This document shows positions 1 to 5,270 of a DNA stretch of 5,285 nt, piece after piece (the first letter of the stretch is position 1; each line of letters opens with the position of its first letter). This DNA comes from Pseudomonadota bacterium. Lineage in GTDB: Bacteria > Pseudomonadota > Gammaproteobacteria > Xanthomonadales > Xanthomonadaceae. The stretch lies in NCBI GenBank assembly GCA_023391775.1, contig JAEWAG010000097.1, forward strand, positions 1 through 5,285, in the 5' to 3' direction. The position numbers were made by a program, and so were the translations under genes. Under the pieces are notes generated by a model that worked only from the letters and a program-made list of their open reading frames with translations, searched no databases and was not told the DNA's origin.

Positions 1-5
1 CTCAT
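1..5 (-). CDS. Possible 5' end of a minus-strand gene running off the window
   Basis: Only a start codon and two further bases would lie inside the window. On the minus strand an ATG occupies 5-3 and is preceded, after a 6-nt spacer, by AGGA (complement of 12-15), a well-spaced Shine-Dalgarno. The upstream minus-strand gene ends at 126, leaving room for a leader. An alternative minus-strand ATG at 36-34 lies in a different frame that is also open to the edge, but it lacks a ribosome-binding site. Nothing can be said about the product; the call rests only on the start signal. Confidence 0.22.
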
Positions 6-125
6 GGGCGGTCCTGGCTGGAAGGAAGGCGCACATCAGGCGCCGCGCCACGGTGCAGCGGGCGCGGGGGCAGCGTCAATCATCCAGGTCCCGCGGTGCG
101 TGCGGACCCGCGGCCGGCGCGTGTT

Positions 126-707
126 TCAGCGCCCCTCGCCGCGATCCCGCAGCGGGCGCGGTTCGGTCCGGTGCAGGTAGCCGGGCCCCGGGCCCCAGCC
201 CGGCGGCGGCGGACCCATCATCGGGCCGAAACCCGGCGCGTACGGCCCGTACGGTCCATAAGCGCCATGGATGGCATGCGGGCCGTCGTAGCTGCCCACG
301 TTCAACTGCAGGTTCACCGTGCGCGAGCCACCGTCATCGGTGGCGTACTGCTTGCAGTAGTTGACCGTAGCGGCCTGCCAGTTGCTGTTGCCGCCACGCG
401 AGGAGTGGCCGATGCCCACCTCGACCTCGCCGGTCACGTCGGTCTGGCGGCCGTCCGGTGCAGTGGGACACGCGACCTGCCGCGCCTGCGGCCGGGCAAG
501 CGCGGTATCGCCGGGCACGCCGGAGGTGTCGCCATACCAGGTGCCGGGCGGATCGTTGCGATAGCCGGCACGCGAGGACTGCGGCAGCGCCAGGTCCAGG
601 GCTTCGGCCTCGCCGGTGCCGGCCGCGGCCTGGCCATCCTGCGCCTGCACGGGCGCGGTAGCGGCCAGCAGGGCCAGGCAGAGGCAGGCGGGGATCAGCT
701 GACGCAT
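126..707 (-). CDS. Secreted hypothetical protein with Gly/Pro/Tyr-rich C-terminal tail (193 aa)
   Basis: I do not recognise a named family. The chosen ATG gives a clean Sec signal peptide: MRQ, a hydrophobic core (about residues 4-18) and an APVQA cleavage site before Gln23. The longer frame to 809 would place charged residues ahead of the core, so it is rejected. The mature part has a flexible Ala/Gly/Glu stretch (about 24-45), then a region (about 78-142) rich in alternating polar and hydrophobic residues that suggests beta structure, with two cysteines (C80, C118) that could form a disulfide. A tail at about 148-177 is built of GPY, PPPP and GPG turns and ends in a basic, Arg-rich segment. 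Likely periplasmic or surface-exposed; the tail resembles disordered linkers of envelope proteins. The ribosome-binding site is weak (GGAA about 8 nt upstream). Expression as a real gene is supported by the signal peptide and coding bias; function is unknown. Confidence 0.75.
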   Translation of the reverse strand: MRQLIPACLCLALLAATAPVQAQDGQAAAGTGEAEALDLALPQSSRAGYRNDPPGTWYGDTSGVPGDTALARPQARQVACPTAPDGRQTDVTGEVEVGIGHSSRGGNSNWQAATVNYCKQYATDDGGSRTVNLQLNVGSYDGPHAIHGAYGPYGPYAPGFGPMMGPPPPGWGPGPGYLHRTEPRPLRDRGEGR

Positions 708-809
708 TGCAGGTTCCGGGAAGTGCCGCCGCATTCTGCGGCCATGGCACACCCTAGCAGCGCCGGCTTGAACGGAGGTTACCTGCGCGTTGCGCGCGGC
801 ACGCGGCAA

Positions 810-838
810 CCGGCCTGCCGCGCGGGGCGGCAGGCCGG
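810..838 (-). terminator. Strong GC hairpin after the YbjN gene, likely terminator
   Basis: A perfect 12-bp inverted repeat (810-821 with 827-838, arms CCGGCCTGCCGC / GCGGCAGGCCGG) closes a 5-nt loop. It begins 7 bases beyond the minus-strand stop codon at 846-848. There is no long T-tract afterwards, only GTT, so by the E. coli model it is an imperfect intrinsic terminator. GC-rich bacteria often use such hairpins, or they may stabilise the 3' end. A second, weaker repeat (GTTGC 789-793 / GCAAC 806-810) directly abuts it. Confidence 0.6.
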
Positions 839-845
839 ACCGGGC

Positions 846-1322
846 TCAGAAGCTGACTGCGTCGGTGAAGCTTTCCAGCAGGTTGCCGAAGATCTCGACC
901 TGGCTGCGCAGGTGGCGGGCGTGGTCGGCGTACAGCATCTCGAAGTCGTACTGCAGGTACGGGTCCATCTCGTCGTCCAGGTGCATGCGCACATAGCGGT
1001 AGCGCGAGTTGAACGCGTTGGTCACCTGCAGCGTGGTGCCGTGCTCCAGGTCCAGCGCGGTCTCCAGCTGCAGCGAGCCACAGCGCTCGTTCTTGCAGTC
1101 GTAGAAGTTCAGGAACGCGGCCAGCCCGTTGATCCTGAACTGGATGCGCGGATCACCCACGCCGTCGACCTGCAGCTCCGGCGACAGGTCCATGGAGCGC
1201 ATTACCGCCATCGCCTCCTCGCCGCTGATGCCACGCTCCTGCGCGGACGCGTCGGCCGCCAGCCACGGCGCCAGCGCCAGCGCGACGGCCATCAGGCCTG
1301 CCTTCATCCTGTTCCCGGTCAT
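846..1322 (-). CDS. Exported YbjN domain-containing protein (158 aa)
   Basis: The protein belongs by motif to the YbjN family (PF10722), small proteins with a fold resembling type III secretion chaperones; E. coli YbjN is a cytosolic regulator-like protein of unclear mechanism. Visible hallmarks are GDPRIQFRINGL (57-68), then NFYDCKNERCGSLQL (72-86), the NAFNSRYRY segment (102-110) and LDDEMDPYLQYDFEM (115-129), followed by a C-terminal helix. Unlike E. coli YbjN this copy has a Sec signal peptide (hydrophobic 9-23, ASA cleavage before Gln28), so it should be periplasmic. The pair C76-x4-C81 could form a disulfide there. The start at 1322 has AGGGGAAGGG just upstream (complement of 1325-1334); an ATG at 1307 (residue 6) is an alternative and keeps the signal peptide. 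It appears monocistronic, with a 125-bp leader gap and a hairpin right after the stop. Family assignment is firm; role is unknown. Confidence 0.88.
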   Translation of the reverse strand: MTGNRMKAGLMAVALALAPWLAADASAQERGISGEEAMAVMRSMDLSPELQVDGVGDPRIQFRINGLAAFLNFYDCKNERCGSLQLETALDLEHGTTLQVTNAFNSRYRYVRMHLDDEMDPYLQYDFEMLYADHARHLRSQVEIFGNLLESFTDAVSF

Positions 1323-1433
1323 ATCCCTTCCCCTGGTTGAGTGATGGCCGCCCGCCCCTTGCAGGGCGCGCGGCAGCGACCCCCTGGCCGCATGTGACCG
1401 GCGCGCACCAGGCGCACCGGTGGGGCGAGGATA

Positions 1434-1460
1434 CCCGGGGCCGGCGTTCACGGCACCGGG
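1434..1460 (-). terminator. Hairpin spanning the stop codon of the NPYAAP membrane-protein gene
   Basis: CCCGGGGCCG (1434-1443) pairs with CGGCACCGGG (1451-1460) with one mismatch, leaving a 7-nt loop that contains the TGA stop (complement of 1448-1450). On the minus-strand transcript it would fold at the very end of the gene. No T-tract follows. It may act as a terminator or 3'-end stabiliser, or may simply reflect very high GC. Confidence 0.28.
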
Positions 1461-1885
1461 GCTGGCGCCCGGCGGAACGCCGCGGCCATGCCGGGCAGCA
1501 GCAGCACGACACCGGCACCGATGGACAGGAATTCCGACAGGATCCACGGCACATCGGTCCATCCGGGCGCCTCCCAGGACAGGAACCAGCCTGCGACGGT
1601 CAGCACCGCCAGGACGATCACGAGCACGCGCGCCCAGGGCCCGCGCCGCAGCAGGCGCCGGGCGATCCAGACCGCGAGTGCGGCAAGGATGAGCCCGGCC
1701 GTCACCAGTACGGCGATGTCGAAGGTGTCCGTGCCGGTGCCGAGCTGACGCCAGGCCGCATCCGCAAGGCCCACGCCACAGCCGGCCAGATGCAGGCCTG
1801 CCGCCAGCCGTATCCGCCGGGCCTGCACCTGCGCCGGACACGGCAGCAGCGTGGCCGGGGCTGCGTAGGGGTTGTCACCGTCCAT
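1448..1885 (-). CDS. Small four-helix membrane protein with N-terminal NPYAAP motif (145 aa)
   Basis: The N-terminus is soluble and carries DNPYAAP (residues 4-10). This short motif is common at the start of otherwise unrelated small inner-membrane proteins in Xanthomonadaceae and other proteobacteria (known from many hypothetical proteins; role unproven). Four hydrophobic segments follow at about 26-44, 55-76, 85-105 and 113-137, separated by short loops; Arg-rich loops (RRLLRRGPWAR, 77-87, and FRRAP near the end) suggest cytoplasmic faces. No catalytic motif is visible. The start is set by GAGGAG (complement of 1892-1897) with 6-nt spacing; the longer frame to 1981 is rejected because it would add a polar, unrelated stretch and lose this site. 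The gene is divergent from the 63-codon gene at 1975. Likely a single-gene unit; function unknown. Confidence 0.8.
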   Translation of the reverse strand: MDGDNPYAAPATLLPCPAQVQARRIRLAAGLHLAGCGVGLADAAWRQLGTGTDTFDIAVLVTAGLILAALAVWIARRLLRRGPWARVLVIVLAVLTVAGWFLSWEAPGWTDVPWILSEFLSIGAGVVLLLPGMAAAFRRAPAPVP

Positions 1886-1909
1886 GGTGGTCTCCTCGTC
1901 CTGCCGCAT

Positions 1910-1949
1910 CTTCCACACAGGGTGCATGCGTCGCCCGCCACAGTGGAAG
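1910..1949. promoter_or_regulatory. Inverted repeat in a divergent intergenic region, candidate operator
   Basis: CTTCCAC (1910-1916) and GTGGAAG (1943-1949) form a perfect 7-bp inverted repeat 26 bp apart inside the 89-bp gap between two divergent genes. The right arm is itself part of a small palindrome, CCACAGTGG (1938-1946), and a GCATGC palindrome lies between the arms (1924-1929). The position suits a shared regulator site, but arms this short arise easily by chance and no promoter hexamers are clear. Confidence 0.22.
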
Positions 1950-1974
1950 CCCGACCCGCCGGCCCGGAGATCCC

Positions 1975-2166
1975 ATGACACCCCTCGATAAACCCCTGCG
2001 CCGCGAACTGGCCATCGGCGATGACCTGTACACCCTGACCGTGAGCCCCGAGGGCCTGAAGCTGGTGCCCAAGGGCAAGCGCAAGGGACTGGAGCTGGCC
2101 TGGACCGACCTGGTCAGCGGCGACGCCGCACTGGCGCGCGCACTGCAGGCTTCGCTGGACGGCTGA
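1975..2166 (+). CDS. Small conserved-looking hypothetical protein (63 aa)
   Basis: Family not recognised. The product is a soluble single small domain: charged N-terminus (DKPLRREL), two likely beta strands around DLYTLTVSPEGLKLVP (17-32) separated by a turn, a basic KGKRKG loop (33-38), a strand LELAW (39-43), then a helix rich in Ala/Leu to the end (about 44-60). This beta-beta-alpha layout with a basic loop could bind nucleic acid or a partner protein, but that is a guess. No signal peptide. GGAG (1966-1969) with 5-nt spacing supports the ATG. The frame shows strong third-position G/C and few rare codons, which argues it is real despite its size. It is divergent from the membrane-protein gene on its left, and its last 53 bp overlap the tail of the minus-strand gene ending at 2114. 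Confidence 0.72.
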   Translation: MTPLDKPLRRELAIGDDLYTLTVSPEGLKLVPKGKRKGLELAWTDLVSGDAALARALQASLDG

Positions 2167-2428
2167 GCGCGTCGGCGCCTGCACGCGCGCGCAACCAGGC
2201 CAGTGTGCCGGGCGCCATGCCCTTGGACTTCGGGTCGTCGGCCAGTGGCGCCACCAGCAGCTGCCGCGGCTGCGTCCGCCGTTTCAGCAGGTGGTACAGC
2301 TGCGAGCGGGTGCGCGCGCTCCCCGCCAGGTACAGGCCGCTTCCCAGTGGCTGCACCTCTTCCAGGGCCAGCGCCTCGACGCCGGGATCCGGCGCCAGGA
2401 AAACCAGGTAGAGGGTCGGGCTGTCCAT
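2114..2428 (-). CDS. Hypothetical protein with basic C-terminal tail (104 aa)
   Basis: Family not recognised. Residues 5-11 (TLYLVFL) look like a first beta strand, followed by an acidic/hydrophobic segment (about 16-26), a second strand around GLYLAG (31-36), a helix SQLYHLLKRR (42-51) and a strand QLLVAPL (56-62). This gives a small alpha/beta layout without a signal peptide, so a cytosolic location is likely. The last 17 residues (88-104) are low-complexity and rich in Arg, Ala and Pro; they are encoded entirely antisense to the 3' end of the neighbouring 63-codon gene (53-bp tail-to-tail overlap). The ATG at 2428 has only a weak upstream purine run (GGTCCGGG), so the start is not certain. 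Upstream, the esterase gene ends 91 bp away on the same strand, so cotranscription is possible. Confidence 0.6.
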   Translation of the reverse strand: MDSPTLYLVFLAPDPGVEALALEEVQPLGSGLYLAGSARTRSQLYHLLKRRTQPRQLLVAPLADDPKSKGMAPGTLAWLRARAGADALSRPAKPAVRAPVRRRR

Positions 2429-2472
2429 GCCCGGACCATCGCAGCCGCGGCCCCATGGAGGCGTGAACCGCC

Positions 2473-2494
2473 GGCGCCGCGCCCAGGCGTCGCC
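2473..2494 (-). terminator. Weak hairpin downstream of the esterase gene
   Basis: GGCGCCGC (2473-2480) and GCGTCGCC (2487-2494) pair over 7 of 8 positions around a 6-nt loop, starting 25 bases past the esterase stop. No T-tract follows. It could reduce read-through into the 104-codon gene, but the region is so GC-rich that this may be incidental. Confidence 0.18.
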
Positions 2495-2519
2495 AGCCCG
2501 GCCCGATGCCGCCGCTGCA

Positions 2520-3515
2520 TCAGTGATCGGACGGCGGCGGGGCGCCGGGCCTCCACAGCCAGCGCAGCACGTCCGGCAGCAGGCGACCGCCGTGGTCATC
2601 CGAGTGCCCGCCCTCGCCCCACACATGGGCGACTTCGTAACGCGGGCCGGTGCTGCCGTTGCGGTCGGCCTCGGCATTGGCCCACTGCAGCGCGGCGAGC
2701 ATCTGCTGGTTGGCGAGGAACCAGTTGCCGTGCTCGTTGTCCAGGTCGTTGCGCCCGTCCTGCAGGAAAATGCGCAGCCGACGCACCGGACTCTTGCGGA
2801 CCAGCGTGGGGTAGAGGTCGCCACCGGGCACCAGTGCGCGCGCCTTGGTCGCCGGCTGGTAGCCGATGGAGACATAGCTGCCGATGAAGCTGATCACGTT
2901 GCCGAAGGCCTGCGGTCGATGCCAGGCGACGGTGAACGCCGCGATCGCGCCGCTGCTGGTGCCGCCGATCGCGCGCCGCGCCGGGTCGTCGCTGATGCGG
3001 TAGCGCGCCGCCACCTGCGGCAGCAGTTCGTCCACCAGCATGCGCGCGTAGGTGTCGTCCAGCGCGTCGTACTCCTGCGCGCGGTTGTCCGGATTGGACA
3101 TGCCCAGGTCCTGCGGCCATTGCACCGAACGATGGCCCGGAGTGACGAACACGCCGATGGTCGGCGGGATGTCGCCACGATGGACCAGGTTGTCCAGCAC
3201 GTGCTGCACCCGCAGTGGGCCCTGCGGATTGGTGGCGCGATGGCCGTCGTGGAATACCAGCAGGTTGGCCGGGCTTGCAGGGTCGTAGCCGGCCGGCACG
3301 TGGATCCAGTAGCGGCGCACGGTGCCGGGGATGACCCGGCTGTGGAACTCGAACGGGCCTTCCAGCCGGCCCTGCGGCACGCCCGCCTGCGGCAGCGAGT
3401 CGGCGGTCAGCGCGTACCTGCGCGGCGCCGCTTCGCCGGCCACCGCGGCGAGGCTGCAGGCGAACAGGATCAGAGCCGCCAGCAGGCGGATACGGACAGC
3501 AGCACAACGCACCAT
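2520..3515 (-). CDS. Secreted alpha/beta-hydrolase, Fes/esterase-D-like family (331 aa)
   Basis: A putative serine esterase of the family that includes the catalytic domain of enterochelin esterase Fes (PF00756, COG2382). An N-terminal signal peptide (hydrophobic 9-25, likely AVA cleavage before Gly27) sends it to the periplasm or outside; the LFAC sequence ending at Cys20 is only a poor lipobox. After a jelly-roll-like lead-in (FHSRVI...RRYWIHVPAGYDP, 57-79) comes the hydrolase core: NLLVFHDG (84-91), the nucleophile elbow GTSSG (185-189, Ser187), QDGRNDLDN (252-260, Asp257 likely acid) and EGGHSDDHGG (301-310, His304 likely base), ending in the family-typical LPDVLRWLW. From memory, the closest-looking relatives are esterase domains in Planctomycetes and Verrucomicrobia found near sugar-lactonase domains, so a carbohydrate or phenolic ester is as likely a substrate as a siderophore; nothing nearby points to iron uptake. 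The start is fixed by GAGGGGG (complement of 3521-3527) 5 nt upstream and by the signal peptide. It is divergent from the metallopeptidase gene at 3612. Confidence 0.9.
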   Translation of the reverse strand: MVRCAAVRIRLLAALILFACSLAAVAGEAAPRRYALTADSLPQAGVPQGRLEGPFEFHSRVIPGTVRRYWIHVPAGYDPASPANLLVFHDGHRATNPQGPLRVQHVLDNLVHRGDIPPTIGVFVTPGHRSVQWPQDLGMSNPDNRAQEYDALDDTYARMLVDELLPQVAARYRISDDPARRAIGGTSSGAIAAFTVAWHRPQAFGNVISFIGSYVSIGYQPATKARALVPGGDLYPTLVRKSPVRRLRIFLQDGRNDLDNEHGNWFLANQQMLAALQWANAEADRNGSTGPRYEVAHVWGEGGHSDDHGGRLLPDVLRWLWRPGAPPPSDH

Positions 3516-3611
3516 GGACGCCCCCTCGCGCGATCCGGCCAAGGGTAACCCTGCCGCCGCCGGGACGCGCATCCCGTAGCATGGCCCCGCCACCACGCCC
3601 CTGGGGCTCCC

Positions 3612-4328
3612 GTGTCCCGACCACGCCTCGCCAGCCTCGCCGTCATCGTCGCCGTCGCGCTGCTGCTGGTGGCAGGCTTCAACCGTCGCCACACACTGGC
3701 CTGCGAGCTGCTTCCTCTGGCCGGCCACCGCCCACTCCAGGCGGAGGTGTTCGCCGGCCACAGCGTCGATGCCGACCAGGCACGCCACCTCCAGGCCCTG
3801 GTGGCGGCGGCGTCGGATCGCATCACCGCGCTCTATGGCAGGCCGGCCTCGCAGCCGCGCATCGTCTTCGCCGCAACCGCCGGCGCGGCACGGACGCTGG
3901 GCGCCAACGACACGGCCAGCATGCATCGATCACCGTGGCGCAGCTGCATCGTGATCGGCCCGGAAGGGCGCAATGTCGACGTGATCGCCCACGAGTGGCT
4001 GCACGCCGAACTCCAGCACCGGATCGGCTTCTGGCGCAGCCTGCGCCAGGTGCCGGTGTGGTTCGACGAAGGCGCCGCGCTGACCGTGGACCACCGCGCG
4101 CCGTTCCTGCCGGAGAACATCCGTCTCGATCCGGCCCGGGTCGCCGCGGTGCGCCAGCATGCCGGCGGGCGCGCGTTCTTCGGTGACGATACGCATGCGC
4201 ACTACCAGGCCGCGCGGCTGGCGGTTGTGCCGCTGATCCGGCCGGCGCAGTTCCATGCCGACCTGGCACGCATCGCCGCCGGCGAATCGTTCGAGGACGT
4301 GTTCGGCTCGCGCGTGCCGGCGGAGTGA
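3612..4328 (+). CDS. Membrane-anchored or secreted zinc metallopeptidase-like protein, HExxH...E type (238 aa)
   Basis: A probable gluzincin-type metallopeptidase of the peptidase-MA fold. An N-terminal hydrophobic stretch (about 7-23) after MSRPR acts as signal peptide or anchor, with the rest facing the periplasm. HEWLH (127-131) supplies two zinc-binding histidines and the catalytic Glu128; WFDEGAA (150-156) supplies the likely third ligand Glu153, 22 residues after the second histidine, close to the spacing in M1-like peptidases. The strand CIVIGPEG (112-119) before the helix is the usual edge strand for substrate. C31 and C112 could form a disulfide. The helical C-terminus (about 174-233) is short compared with true M1 enzymes, so this is a minimal catalytic domain of unknown substrate. 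The start is GTG with GGGG (3603-3606) 5 nt upstream; no in-frame ATG occurs before residue 104. It shares a 96-bp divergent gap with the esterase and converges on the MipA-like gene. Confidence 0.86.
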   Translation: MSRPRLASLAVIVAVALLLVAGFNRRHTLACELLPLAGHRPLQAEVFAGHSVDADQARHLQALVAAASDRITALYGRPASQPRIVFAATAGAARTLGANDTASMHRSPWRSCIVIGPEGRNVDVIAHEWLHAELQHRIGFWRSLRQVPVWFDEGAALTVDHRAPFLPENIRLDPARVAAVRQHAGGRAFFGDDTHAHYQAARLAVVPLIRPAQFHADLARIAAGESFEDVFGSRVPAE

Positions 4329-4371
4329 GCGGCCGCCGGTCATGCCGACGACGGCGACGCGGCGCGTGCGA

Positions 4372-5178
4372 TCAGCCGCCGCGCATCCACCACGGCCGGA
4401 AGCCGCGCGAGACGCCGATGAACATGGAGGCGCTGCCATCGGTGCCGCGCTCGACGAAGGGGCTGTCGGCGATGGCATCGGGCAGGCGGCTGTAGCGCAC
4501 CGAGCCGACCAGCGACCAGGTGCGGCCCAGCGGACGGAAGAAGGACAGCCCGACGTGCGGGGTGGTCGCCGCGCCCGGGCGATAACCGGGAACGCCGCGC
4601 GCGACCTCCTCCGGCAGGGTGCCGTAGTAGTAGTCGACCATGTCGGCGGACTGCCAGGTGAGGCCGGCGATGGGCGTGAGCAGGCCGCCGCCGGCGCGCA
4701 CGGGATACCCGTACTGCAGCGAGGCTTCCTGGCCGCCGCTGCGGTCGCTGGCGTCGGCCAGCAGCTCCAGCTGCAGTTCGCCGGCCGCCCCGCTCCACTC
4801 GGCGCCCAGGCCCAGGTCCAGGCTGTGGTCGCGGTCCTCGAGCAGGCGTGCATCCAGGCCGTTGCGCGCCAGGCCGGCGCGGGACAGGTCGTCGATGTCG
4901 AAGCCGTCCAGCCGCGCCTTGCCCAGCACCGCCAGCTCGAAGCCGGGCGTATCCACCAGGCGCCAGCCGGCGGTGATGCCGCGGAAATAGAAGCGTTCGC
5001 CCTCGTAGGACAGCAGCGGCACCGGGATGACCCGCGTGCCCTCGCCCACGTAAGGGCTGTCGGACACCACCGCCGCCACGCCGATGCCCCAGGGCGAGCG
5101 TTCGGGCGTGCCGGCCTCCTGCGCCATCGCATGACAGGAGAGGCCGGACAGCAGCACCAGGGAAAGCGGACGGATCAT
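4372..5178 (-). CDS. MipA/OmpV family outer-membrane protein (268 aa)
   Basis: A beta-barrel of the MipA/OmpV family (PF06629). In E. coli MipA links the murein hydrolase MltA to PBP1B; other members act as adhesins or are induced by stress, so the specific role here is open. The signal peptide (hydrophobic 5-13, AMA cleavage before Gln20) leads into the family signature WGIGVAAVVSDSPYVGEGTR (30-49), then PVPLLSYEGERFYFRG (52-67). Further hallmarks are VDYYYGTLPEEVARGVPGYR (181-200), TPHVGLSFFRPL (206-217) and SPFVER (239-244). Alternating strands fill the middle. Length is normal for the family. Barrels usually end in an aromatic residue; here that would be Phe260, yet the frame continues for eight residues (RPWWMRGG). 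The start at 5178 is chosen for its compact signal peptide; an in-frame ATG at 5202 and GTG at 5208 are possible, and none has a strong ribosome-binding site. It converges on the metallopeptidase gene with a 43-bp gap. Confidence 0.92.
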   Translation of the reverse strand: MIRPLSLVLLSGLSCHAMAQEAGTPERSPWGIGVAAVVSDSPYVGEGTRVIPVPLLSYEGERFYFRGITAGWRLVDTPGFELAVLGKARLDGFDIDDLSRAGLARNGLDARLLEDRDHSLDLGLGAEWSGAAGELQLELLADASDRSGGQEASLQYGYPVRAGGGLLTPIAGLTWQSADMVDYYYGTLPEEVARGVPGYRPGAATTPHVGLSFFRPLGRTWSLVGSVRYSRLPDAIADSPFVERGTDGSASMFIGVSRGFRPWWMRGG

Positions 5179-5241
5179 GGGCGGTTTCGCACGGGGAGAC
5201 ATCGGCACGTTAGCGGCGCGTGTATTCGCGCCACGCGAAGG

Positions 5242-5270
5242 ATGGCCCTGTACAGACCCGTGCAGGCCAT
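5242..5270. repeat. Interrupted inverted repeat upstream of the MipA-like gene
   Basis: ATGGCC-c-TGTAC (5242-5253) pairs with GTGCA-GGCCAT (5260-5270): 11 base pairs including one G-T pair and one bulged C, around a 6-nt loop. It lies 64 bp upstream of the MipA-like start, where an operator would sit, and could equally be a hairpin at the end of, or within, a transcript from beyond the window. A plus-strand ATG at 5242 opens a frame that reaches the edge, with GAAGG directly against it (too close for a normal ribosome-binding site), so the repeat might also lie inside a gene start. Confidence 0.3.

Noticed and set aside
91..113. Repeated CCGCGG pair (91-96 and 108-113) downstream of the first gene as a terminator
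   Set aside because: CCGCGG is a self-palindrome and common at high GC; the 6-bp stem does not extend on either side and no T-tract follows.
96..1340. Very long plus-strand open frame (414 codons)
   Set aside because: It runs antisense through two well-supported minus-strand genes. High GC removes stop codons from the complementary frame; the translation is Arg/Ala/Gly/Val-rich with no domain, and there is no signal or ribosome-binding site.
1323..1841. Upstream extension of the YbjN frame to 1841
   Set aside because: The added stretch is Arg/Gly/Ala-rich shadow coding across the NPYAAP gene. The ATG at 1322 has a strong ribosome-binding site and starts a signal peptide.
2520..3515. Siderophore (enterobactin) esterase as a specific function
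   Set aside because: The fold family fits, but no siderophore transport, TonB receptor or Fur-like site is visible nearby, and the C-terminal motifs look more like sugar-associated esterase domains. Only the family-level call is kept.
3516..3611. Sigma-70 promoter around TAGCAT (3577-3582)
   Set aside because: A -10-like hexamer is present but no -35-like sequence occurs at 16-18 bp, so no promoter is called.
3516..3926. Upstream extension of the esterase frame to 3926
   Set aside because: The frame is open, but it would run antisense into the metallopeptidase gene and place 137 residues before a clear signal peptide. The ATG at 3515 has GAGGGGG at good spacing.
4332..4355. Bidirectional terminator between the convergent metallopeptidase and MipA-like genes
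   Set aside because: Only a broken stem (GCCG/CGGC plus GTC/GAC with mismatches) can be drawn and there is no T-tract on either strand; this is not better than chance at this GC content.
3930..5132. Long minus-strand open frame (400 codons) spanning two genes
   Set aside because: It is out of frame with the MipA-like gene and antisense to the metallopeptidase gene. Its product is Trp/Arg/Ala-rich and lacks motifs, whereas both overlapped genes have clear family signatures.
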